64,000 nucleotides of DNA from Epiperipatus broadwayi (lineage: Eukaryota; Onychophora; Udeonychophora; Euonychophora; Peripatidae): NCBI GenBank assembly GCA_028023455.1, contig JAQFVV010000049.1, forward strand, positions 7,741,647 through 7,805,646, written 5' to 3'. Position numbers and translations under genes: made by a program. Positions 55,825 to 64,000 of the stretch are shown piece after piece; position 1 is the first letter of the stretch, and every line of letters starts with the position of its first letter. Under the pieces are notes generated by a model. That model searched no databases, was not told the origin of the DNA, and saw only the letters and a program-made list of their open reading frames with translations.

Positions 55825-57750
55825 TTCTTCTTATTGAAGCACAAAATTTTCTATTTTGGGTGGTCCCAGCTGAAAGGCAATCCACTTATCATCCTGCAAG
55901 CTTGTGATTAAACACCTGTAGAGGTCCCTACTATCGCATTTTACATGCATATTCTCGAGGTTATAGCCTCAGTAAATATTACTTATGTAATCAATGTGCG
56001 TTTAATAAATTTATAATTACATACTAAGATATGGAAATGTTACTTGTGCCACTATTTCAAGCACCAATTTGATAAAATCCTGTTGGCTACTTTAAAAAAA
56101 TTTTAGAACTTGAATCTGATTACATTCTATTTATGTAGTTCATTGTTGAACAAAAGAAAAATGCTTCTATATTTTTATAAGCCCAGAAAAGTAAATTTCT
56201 CGGTAATGAAATTTGAACTGGTCCCCAATCTGAAAAATATTAAGTGGATTAGTGACCTTCCATTTTTTAGATAAAACCACACATTTAACTGTTCTTAATT
56301 TCAAATTGCAATAGAGAAATTCATTAATTCTTGAAATATATAAATATGTCAAAGCATTTTATATTAATAACACATTGTATTCCTATACATTAGCTAATAA
56401 TATATTCAGACTTTGTGATTGGCTAAAAATTGTCTCACATCAAGCCTTGCTAAAATTCATAAATACGGCTTTTTTTCATATTTTTTATAATATAAAAGTT
56501 AAATGATTTTTTTAAAAAAAAATGTTTTGGTATACACTTTATATTTTTAATATAGTGAGGTTTGTGAAATTTTCTATTTGTGATGCTCCCAATTTATGAT
56601 AACTTATACTTCATTTGTCTTATTGCTTGAAAAAGGTTGTTTATGCCTGGCATAGAGTAAAACGAAATTATACTTACTTCAAACTATCAATTAGAATTGA
56701 GAAAATAATTTTATTTCTGAAGTCTAAATTTTATCCAATGGGAACACAGAGTTTCACAAAACTCAACGTAGGTACCCTAGTTCTAAAGAAACATCATTTA
56801 TATAATGCTTAAAAGTCAACGTTGAGTTAACGGCACATAATAATAATATAATAAAATGCAATATAAATTTAAAATGCTTTAATAAAATAAATATATATAT
56901 TTTTATCTTTACAAATTAATCTCATATTAAATTTGTGATTTTCTTTTTTAATTTTATTTGAATTTTAAATTTTTTTATTAATATTAAGCAATTTATATAC
57001 AATGATAGAAAGTTTATTATTGGATTAAATTTTTTTGAATATAAAAATCATTTCTTTTTTCATTAAAAAATGAATTATTTTATTTAATATTGTTAGAAGA
57101 AAGTAAAAAAAAAAAATCTGCGACATAAATCTTCAATTACAATTTGTATTTCCGCATGATCGGCCCGCATTGTTTTTGTTATTATTTTTTGTATATAAAT
57201 GAAATTTCATAACTATGATGAATAATTTCTTTTAAATTTGAACTTTTATGTATTTTTTTTTTCTTTTTGCAATATTTGATATAATTTTTTCATGAATGTA
57301 ACAGTAAAAATTTTAAAATTTAATTTATTTTCTTTAAATTATATACTTACATTAAATTTAATTAGTTTACATAAGATTTAAATATTAGTTCAATCTTTTT
57401 AGTATTAAATTTGCCTGAAAAGGGATGAATTTCTGAAGACAAACAACGGATTACATTCCACCCCGTTTTTTTTGCCATCACAGTAAAAGTAATGAGCATT
57501 TAGGTCGTTTGTTCTTGATCATTTAAGAGGTTAAGGATATGATCCCTCAACATAAAGACTAATACCAAATTATAATTTTTTTATTATCATTATTATTTTA
57601 ATCTCTGCATCAATATTCGACTAACCTAGATTAACCTATAACCTTTATTATCTAGCTAATAATAGTTAGATGCTGACCATCTGCTACACTATCATCATAT
57701 ACTTTAGACAAAAGTTAAATTTATGTATAACTTCAAAAAATGCTCAAAAA
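55825..57750. other. AT-rich spacer
   Basis: No gene seen. A short inverted repeat ACTCAAC.../...GTTGAGT at 56760-56828. Confidence 0.55.
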
Positions 57751-57756
57751 TTTACT

Positions 57757-57823
57757 AGAGTCAGATTTAAACTCCAGGTCATTCGCATGAAGTACAGATG
57801 CACTAATTATTATGCCAATCCTC
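57757..57823 (-). repeat. tRNA-like sequence, weak
   Basis: The minus strand reads GGATTGGCATAATAATTAGT (A-box-like) and GAGTTTAAATCTGAC (B-box-like) at tRNA spacing. Stem pairing is poor, and it is at best a worn tRNA-derived fragment. Confidence 0.28.
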
Positions 57824-58368
57824 TCCATTTTGATCATTTAGAAAACATTTTTTTAATGCCTATTCATTAATTTTTGAGGCAAATCTGGCTATTGTTAATT
57901 GCTATATTTAATCTCTTTTTTTTTATTTTTTGATCTTAACCTTATTTACTTATTTTGAGTTTTACTTTCCCTCTTTTAAGAATGTTTTATAAACTGTCTT
58001 CAAAATTAAGTCATTGCATTAAACTGTACAACAATGATTTATTATTAATATCTGTATTAAGCAGTAATGATTCAGGAAGATGAAGATGACAGCTAATTTC
58101 TTTTATGCAAAAAATAAAACCTTTCGAACTACATTAATAAAAAGCAGCCATAAAACGTTCTTATACTATTATTATTATTGAATATCTCTCTCTTTCATCC
58201 ATAAACTTTTCTACATTAATTATATTAATTCTAATATAAATAATTTGAAACACTTTATTACACACTCAATATAATTCATTTCAATGTTTCTATTAAATTT
58301 TCCACTTTAGCCTATAGTTTTGATCATAGAACAGTCTTCCTTAGAGATAAAAATACACAATATGCATA

Positions 58369-58916
58369 TAAATGATCCATTAAACCACTAAACATCACAT
58401 GATCACCATTTTTTTTGCTTACACAAGCTGTTCAAACAGAGGCAAAACTCTCTGTACAGTAGCACAACTTGGTGCAAGCCAGAGTAATCAATGGATGCAG
58501 GAAGATATGTGCATAAAATCCCTATTTAGTGCCTACTTATCCAATATCCCCATATTAGTTTTTTGGTGGTGGCTTTCATCAGTGAGAAACCTTGGATCTG
58601 AGATATGACTATAGAAGTTAATGAGCTTGAATTGAACATATTATTATGTTTTGATTTTGGACTAAAATCTTTATAGCTAGCAAATAAGATAAAAGGTGGC
58701 TGTTGAAGGGTTGCATTAGATCCTAAGATTTATGTACAGTGCTTGCAGATCCAAGGCTCCTCACTAATAAAAACCACAAGCTAGAAACTAGACTAGGAAT
58801 ATTGGATGAGTAAGCACTAGTTAGGGATTTTATGCACAAATCTTCACAATTACTGTGGCTTGCACTGAGTGGTGCTACTGTAGGAAGAGTTTTGCCTCTG
58901 TTTAAATGATCCATTA
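58369..58916 (-). mobile_element. Family B fold-back with 14-bp TSD
   Basis: A perfect 14-bp direct repeat TAAATGATCCATTA lies at 58369-58382 and 58903-58916. The 520-bp element has its complete terminus on the left (AACATCACATGATCACCAT, GCTTACACAAGCTGTTC) and a truncated right end (AGAGTTTTGCCTCTGT). It is thus minus-oriented and 5'-truncated. Arms: AGTAGCACAACTTGGTGCAA against TTGCACTGAGTGGTGCTACT. The loop is longer than in other copies (about 58600-58740) and carries two damaged hammerhead-like cores. Confidence 0.85.
58744..58803 (+). ncRNA. Damaged hammerhead-like core, family B
   Basis: GATCCAAGGCTCCTCA, CTAATAA in place of CTGATGA, GCTAGAAAC, then ACTAGA, C, TAGGAATATTGG. The GAAAC box is intact but the first box and stem III are damaged. 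A mirror copy on the minus strand (58600-58549) keeps CTGATGA but has lost GAAA. Confidence 0.4.
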
Positions 58917-59184
58917 TTATTAAAATATTATATACATATAAAATTTCAAAATTATGATTGCAGGAAGTTTTGGTACTTGCAGTTCAAACTATAGATACAT
59001 GAAATTGATAAATCCTGAACAAAGATGGACAAACTGAAGATGCTAGTCAGTATGAAATCATGAAACCATCATAGAATACAATTTATTTATTTCAGTTGGT
59101 TTATTCATGTGTTCCAAGACTGTGTGGTTGAACAGAAGTTTTAAATATATCTAAAAAATGTAGTACAATGCAGCAATAATAATG

Positions 59185-59245
59185 TAATAATAATAATAAT
59201 AATAATAATTATTATTATTATTATTTTATTATTTTTTTTTTTTTT
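59185..59245. repeat. (AAT)n/(TTA)n microsatellite and poly(T)
   Basis: An AAT run turns into a TTA run, then 14 T at 59232-59245. The poly(T) is the poly(A) tail, seen from the other strand, of the LINE fragment that follows. Confidence 0.9.
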
Positions 59246-59735
59246 CTCAAAGAAAATTACTTTATTGATGACCATAGGGTTACATTTGCTATAAGACACT
59301 CCGTATACATATATTTACATTGCTAGTGAGTAGACCAAGTTTAAGTTTGTTTCTGCGGTGAACAAAAAAAAAATTAAATTAGGAGGGAAAGATATTTAAA
59401 CATTGTTAAGGGGGGTGCAAATACATATGTATATGTTACATTTGGGAGTACTGCTTGCTATAATTAGAGTTCTCAAAAGTCTTGGGTTATCATTGTTCAA
59501 TTTGCAAACTTCAACTTGTATGTCTATTGCAGTGCTAAGTTTAGTTTGCTTTCCAGTGTTTGAGTTCTGATTTTGTTGGTACTGTCCTCTATATTAATAG
59601 TATGCAATCAAAGACAATATTCTCTGTACTTTTATTTGTAGATACATGCCACATCTTTTTTCTTTTCAAAAAAATTTTGGTTGATGGCATAGATTGTTGA
59701 TTATTGGGAGCCATCTTAGAGGTTTGATTGTTGTG
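59246..59735 (-). mobile_element. Truncated LINE 3' end
   Basis: On the minus strand it ends CCTATGGTCATCAATAAAGT and then poly(A). The neighbouring LINE ends CCATTGAGATCAATAAAGCC. The shared ending (AATAAAG preceded by ATC) suggests a related family. Only non-coding 3' sequence is seen, apart from very short frames. Confidence 0.6.
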
Positions 59736-59789
59736 TTGTTGTTGTTATTATTATTATTATTATTATGATGATGATGATGATGATGATGT
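59735..59789. repeat. (TTA)n(TGA)n microsatellite tail of LINE
   Basis: About ten TTA/TTG units followed by eight TGA units. On the minus strand this is (TCA)n(TAA)n directly after the LINE 3' end, so it is probably the element's tail. Confidence 0.85.
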
Positions 59790-60045
59790 TTCAATAAAGG
59801 CTTTATTGATCTCAATGGTTTACATAAGTTTACATCTAAAAAATTTCAAATTTAACATACAATGAATAATATTAGGGTAAACACATATAAATGAATTTAG
59901 TGGTTACGCTTTATGGTTGATGGACTATAACAATATAAAAAATAAAAAAGCAAAAATAATCAGAGTTCTAAACTTGAGGAGCTTATTTAGTTTTGTCTGC
60001 ATGTCACTTTGAATGTTAGTTGTATGATAGTTTTCTTTGCAGCAT

Positions 60046-63000
60046 TCACAGCATTGACGGTTGTTTTAACAATGACCATGTTGCTGCATATAATTGGGAG
60101 TTGGTTATTATTTTATCTCTATTTTGAATGTGTAGCAGTTTGTTGCTAAATGTAGCTGGGTGTCATCTAGTGTTATTGCCAATTAGGAAAGTACATCGGG
60201 TGCACCAGTACGCATATAGAACAAATGTGGCTGCCCTAATGCTAAGTATTGATCTTCTCTGAAAAGCAGCTATTATGTGATTAATGATTGTACCTGGTTT
60301 TCTGTAGGTGTCACACATCATCTGTTGTGTTTGGTTAAGTGCTACACATTGATAAATAAAGTGGTCCAGTGTCTCTTCTGCTCAATGGCAGAGTCCACAG
60401 AAGGGGTCAATAGATATATACATTCTTTTATGATAAAGAAAGTGGGTTGTTGGCAAGGCAATGAGATTGATTTTTATGATAAAATCAAAGTATTTGGGCT
60501 CTAGAGCCCATTTTTTTATATTCCTTGAATAGTCTCTTGTTAATTCCTAGCATAGGTTGTATAACATTAGTATCTGCTTCTCTGTTTATTAAACCATAAA
60601 TATCCCAGTATAAATACTTATGCAAATTCTGTTCTGGAATCTTGTCTGTGGTTTTGCATTGGTATATAATGTTAGTGAAAAAAGAACCTTTTGGAGGTGG
60701 TCTATCTGTTGGAGTAACTTTTAGCAAGTGGTTAATTTTTGGGTATTTGGCAAGTATTGTGATTATTGAGTTCCTTAACTTCTGTAGATGAAAAATATTG
60801 ATGTTGTGCAAGCCAAGTCCATTTTTTATTAGGGGTTGGCTAAGTTTTTTTGTGGAAATTGCTACTATTTTTCTGTCCCAAAGTAGTTTATTATATATGG
60901 TTTTAATTTTTGAAATGAACCCCTTTGTATATATGGTTTTAATTTTTGAAATGAACCCCTTTGAGAATGAAATAACCGGTAAATAGTATGTTATTTTAGT
61001 TGTGATAAGCTGGTTAATTAACTGTAACTTTGGAATATAGTGAAAGATATGCCTTGGACAAGGAGTTTATAATTTTTGTGGCTTCTTCTTTAAGTTTATT
61101 TTGGATATGGCATCAAGGAAAGAGTTTGGTTTTGATTTGTAAATTGATGTACATGGTTTACCCATGTATAGTGACCAGGCTGTGGTTTTTTCCAGATTAA
61201 ATGTTAATTCATATTTTTGTGAATATTTCAATATCTTTTGGAGTTGCAGTATTTGATTTTTTGATGTTAGGAATATGGTAACATCATCCATATAGGCAAT
61301 GCATGTAGCGCACTGTGTAGTGTCTGGTATCTTGATCCCAGTAATTGCATTTTGTATGCTTTTAATAAGGGGATTGATGTAAAATATAAACAAATAGTGA
61401 ACTAAGAGGGGATCCTTGGGATATAGATTTGGTGGATGTGAAAGATGGTGAGTTTCTTCCATTTAAAGTTATATGGATCTCTCTGTTCAGAAGCAGGTTA
61501 GCAATTATATATAGGTGTGTTCTAGGAATTTCTGTGTCTTTTAGAATTTTCAGAAGTGAGTATATATTGACTGAGTCAAATGCAGCTTCTATGTCAAGCT
61601 GCACGACAATGGGTCCATATTTTTTCCGCTGTTTTACTGTGGCTAGAATTGCTTTGAAGAATAAGACTGCTTCTGTTGTTGAAGAGTTTTTCTTTGCATA
61701 TTGTGCTTCGGAGATAAGTGGCATTATATATGGTTCAATTTCATCTTTAATAATTTTATCCATAATTTTGATCGGCAAAGGTCCCATAGATATTGGCCTG
61801 AGGTCTGTAATAGGTAGGATAATTGCTTTCTTTTTATTATAGGGTACTATGGCTATTGGATAGACACCGTTCATGAGTTGAATTTGTTGTGCTAGATGAT
61901 TTGCTAACTGACACAAATATTCTGTTGTAAATTTACTTAGATGCTTTAATACAAACAATGGGACTCCAGGACTACCTGGATGGCAAGCGTTTCGAATAGT
62001 ATTCAGTTTTGTTGTGAATAGATCTTTTGTGAATGGGGTTTTTGTCTCTGGTGGGCCAAACAGATTATGTGGTATTTTATACGGTTGTTTTTTTGTAATT
62101 TCTCCTTAAAATATTCAAAAATTGGCATAATCATATTATGTCCTGCATATGTTCCACTATTTGTATATAGTGCCATTGGAACTTTTACATCTGGTTGGTT
62201 CGCCAGTGCCCATCTTATATAATCTCTTGTCCAAGGGTGTGGCCTGGTTAGGAATATCTTGCTTTTCTTTATCTTCAGATAGCTTTTGAGTTCATCACAT
62301 GCTTTATTGTATGCATGGGTAAGCTTGAATATATACTGCTGGGTGCAGTGTGATGGGTTAATCATGAGTATTCTCTGGTGCAACTGATCTGCCAGAGACA
62401 AAAGTCTTGATGGTGGAGGTTGTTTTTTTTGTTATATGGTTGATGTTAAAGGACAACATTCCCATAAATGCTAGATATTTCTGGACCGGGTTCAAAGTCA
62501 TATCTTTGATTTTGTTTAGCATTATGTAGGTCTCAGAGAACAGAAATTCAGGGGTTTCTTCTGGGAGTAAAACTCTTATTGTTCTTGTAAGTGGAAATGG
62601 TGATATTTGAATTTGGGCACAGTCAATTGTGACTATTTGAGCTGAGTGATCAGAAAAAGTTGAGGAGTTAGTTTTATTTCAATAAGGTGGTGAAGCATTG
62701 GAGAATAAAAGCACAGATCAATAAGTGAAGAGAAGTGATTATTGTGGAAAGAGATGGCATCATCTGGAAAAAAACCTTGGCCACTCATTAGTGGTATGTT
62801 TATTCTGTGAAGCCAATGTTGGGTAAATTCCTGATATTTTAAATTAAAATCTCCAATTAAGATGGTTGGGTTTGAAGTTGTAGCTAACCTTGAATTAATG
62901 TTTGCAATTATGGTATCTATTTTTTTATCCTGTAAAGGCATATATATAAAAACCAGATTTATTGTTATGCTTTTTTGGTTGAAGGTTGCAATTAATAAGT

Positions 63001-63277
63001 TCATGTCAATGTGAATTATTTTGAATGTTGTGAATGAGCAATTTCTAGCAATTATGAGTCCAGTGCCAGCTGAGGGAGAGAAAGAGTCTCTGGAGCATGC
63101 ACAGAAACCTTCCATATTTAAATGTTTGGCTGGGTCAGTTTGTGAACCAGCATAAATTTTTGTCTCAAGTATACCTAGTAAGTGTGGTTGTATATCCTTG
63201 ATCCAATGTTTTAACTTATTAATTTTTGAGGTTAAGTTCAAACCCCTGACATTGATTGCTGCAATCTTTACTTTCAT
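60046..63277 (-). pseudogene. LINE ORF2: endonuclease-RT polyprotein, frameshifted
   Basis: ATG at 63277 (MKVKIAAINVRGLN). APE domain: N in NVRG, catalytic E in ILETK, GDFN at about 62850, and SDH at 62654-62646, reached only after a frameshift. RT: DLRPISMGPLPIKIMDKI (fingers), motif A LDIEAAFDSV near 61600, QGSPLSS near 61410, YMDD at 61294-61283. Linker: GLGLHN and PTDRPP near 60700. Zinc finger: FCGLCH...DHFIYQC near 60400-60350, with an in-frame TGA at 60384-60382. A second TGA lies at 60165-60163. End: TWSLLKQ, stop 60048-60046. About 1075 codons if repaired. It would nick target DNA and reverse-transcribe its RNA. Homologous to the fragments at 21700 and 22780. Confidence 0.85.
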
Positions 63278-63307
63278 TATATGTTGTTTTTGGTTGAGAT
63301 TTAAATA

Positions 63308-64000
63308 TTAGGGTTGATCTGGTGTTTCTTCCCATTCATTCTCATATTCCATTTCCAGATCTTCATCTGTTTCCACTGTAGTTATATTGTTGTGATCAGC
63401 AAGGCTAAGGTTGGATTCTGTTTTGATTTTTTTGGGCCCTCTATTTTTTTTTTGGTGGGCAGCCTAGTCTTCTTCTTTGTTCTGTGTCAGCTTTGGTGAT
63501 TTGAAGCATATTTGGGGTGATCGCTTCCATAATTTCCATTGTTGTATTATTTTTAATATTGGATGTTTGGTGTTATATATATATATATATATATTCTTGA
63601 TCACTATTACTGTGTGAGTTTATTTGTTCTTTTATTATCTCTTTTTCATCAGTATCTTTGGTAGGCTGACTTAGATTATGCACTGTTTTTACCATTGCAG
63701 CCTCTTGAGGTTGTTAACTTTCTGTTTTTTTCAGTGGTGGTTTGAATTCTATTGATTGATTTTGTTAATAAATCCAGAAATTCAGGTGCTGGCAATGTGT
63801 ATGCAGTTTTTTTATTATTTAATTGCTGTTGATCTGTGGGTTTTTGTTAATTTTTTCTTGTTTATTAGTTGTTTTCGTTATCTGTTTTGTACTGTTTGAT
63901 TCCTGTTGGTGAGCTTCTCTTGGTTGATCTTCAGAGCTCGATTGGTTTTTCTGATTGATTTTGGTGTTGCAATCGATTGCTAAGTATCCAGTTTCACCAC
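63308..64000 (-). pseudogene. LINE ORF1 C-terminal part (partial, zinc knuckle)
   Basis: The minus strand at the window edge (64000-63960) reads GETGYLAIDCNTK, the end of a CCHC zinc knuckle (CGExGHxAxDC) with His replaced by Tyr. A Gln/Asn/Lys-rich stretch follows. After at least one frameshift, FLDLLTKSINRIQ near 63760 and a further charged segment lead to an acidic end (DEDLEMEYENEWEE) and stop TAA at 63310-63308, 30 bases before the ORF2 ATG. ORF1 of such LINEs is an RNA-binding chaperone. The N-terminal part lies outside the window. Confidence 0.65.
63574..63594. repeat. (TA)n microsatellite inside LINE ORF1
   Basis: A short (TA)n tract interrupts the decayed ORF1 region. Confidence 0.85.

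Larger units (their letters stand above)
59790..64000 (-). mobile_element. Near-full-length LINE, 5' part beyond window
   Basis: An APE-type non-LTR retrotransposon in minus orientation: ORF1 C-terminus (64000-63308), ORF2 (63277-60046), 3' UTR (60045-59790) with AATAAA at 59807-59802, and a microsatellite tail. Domains of ORF2 in order: endonuclease, RT, linker, zinc finger. The combination of a CCHC-bearing ORF1 with APE, RT and a terminal zinc finger fits L1/Tx1-, I- or Jockey-type groups; I cannot choose. The copy is dead (several frameshifts and stops). Confidence 0.85.

Noticed and set aside
61429-61842. 137-codon plus-strand frame
   Set aside because: The antisense shadow of the LINE reverse transcriptase on the minus strand.
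1-64000. Telomeric, rRNA, bacterial or organelle sequence
   Set aside because: No telomere repeats, rRNA-like blocks, dense ORFs or mitochondrial genes were seen on either strand.

Overview
The window is AT-rich non-coding DNA from a eukaryote, almost certainly an invertebrate animal. The evidence is LINEs of animal type with endonuclease, reverse transcriptase and zinc-finger parts, a Penelope-like reverse transcriptase relic, tRNA-derived retroposons, an LTR retrotransposon with a tRNA-Lys-like primer site, and no operon-like or bacterial gene organisation. The species cannot be told from the sequence; a mollusc or cnidarian would fit. I find no convincing host gene or exon in 64 kb. Nearly everything recognisable is mobile DNA in various states of decay, separated by AT-rich spacers, poly(A)/poly(T) runs and microsatellites.

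Layout. 1-2.3 kb: spacer. 2.3-3.85 kb: a compound fold-back element (family A) carrying three hammerhead-ribozyme-like motifs and flanked by a perfect 13-bp direct repeat. 7.86-9.46 kb: two fold-back elements of family C and a short tandem duplication. 9.46-16.06 kb: a young LTR retrotransposon on the minus strand (LTRs about 1.62 kb, no pol, one coiled-coil ORF), broken by an exactly 500-base N gap that looks like an assembly join. 16-21 kb: spacer with a family B element, a tRNA-derived SINE and a small family A hairpin. 21.7-23.2 kb: two 3' ends of one LINE family, the second with a poly(A) tail and target-site duplication. 23.7-49 kb: spacer with scattered fold-backs of families A, B and C and weak relics of RTE-like LINEs, a zinc-finger transposase and possibly a Tc1 transposase. 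49.5-58.9 kb: three family B elements with 12-14 bp target-site duplications, a tRNA-Gly-derived retroposon with a perfect 14-bp duplication, and a Penelope-like RT relic beside a 331-bp palindrome. 59.2-64 kb: a LINE on the minus strand (ORF2 with several frameshifts, and the C-terminal part of ORF1, cut by the window end), with a second truncated LINE tail downstream.

The most interesting signal is a system rather than a gene: fold-back retroposons whose arms or loops carry a hammerhead core (CTGATGA ... GAAA ... cleavage triplet). At least four copies are bounded by 12-14 bp direct repeats and are truncated at one end only, the pattern expected for target-primed reverse transcription and not for ordinary MITEs. 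A Penelope-like RT relic lies in the same window, and Penelope-like elements are known to carry hammerhead ribozymes, so the fold-backs may be non-autonomous relatives. That link is inference.
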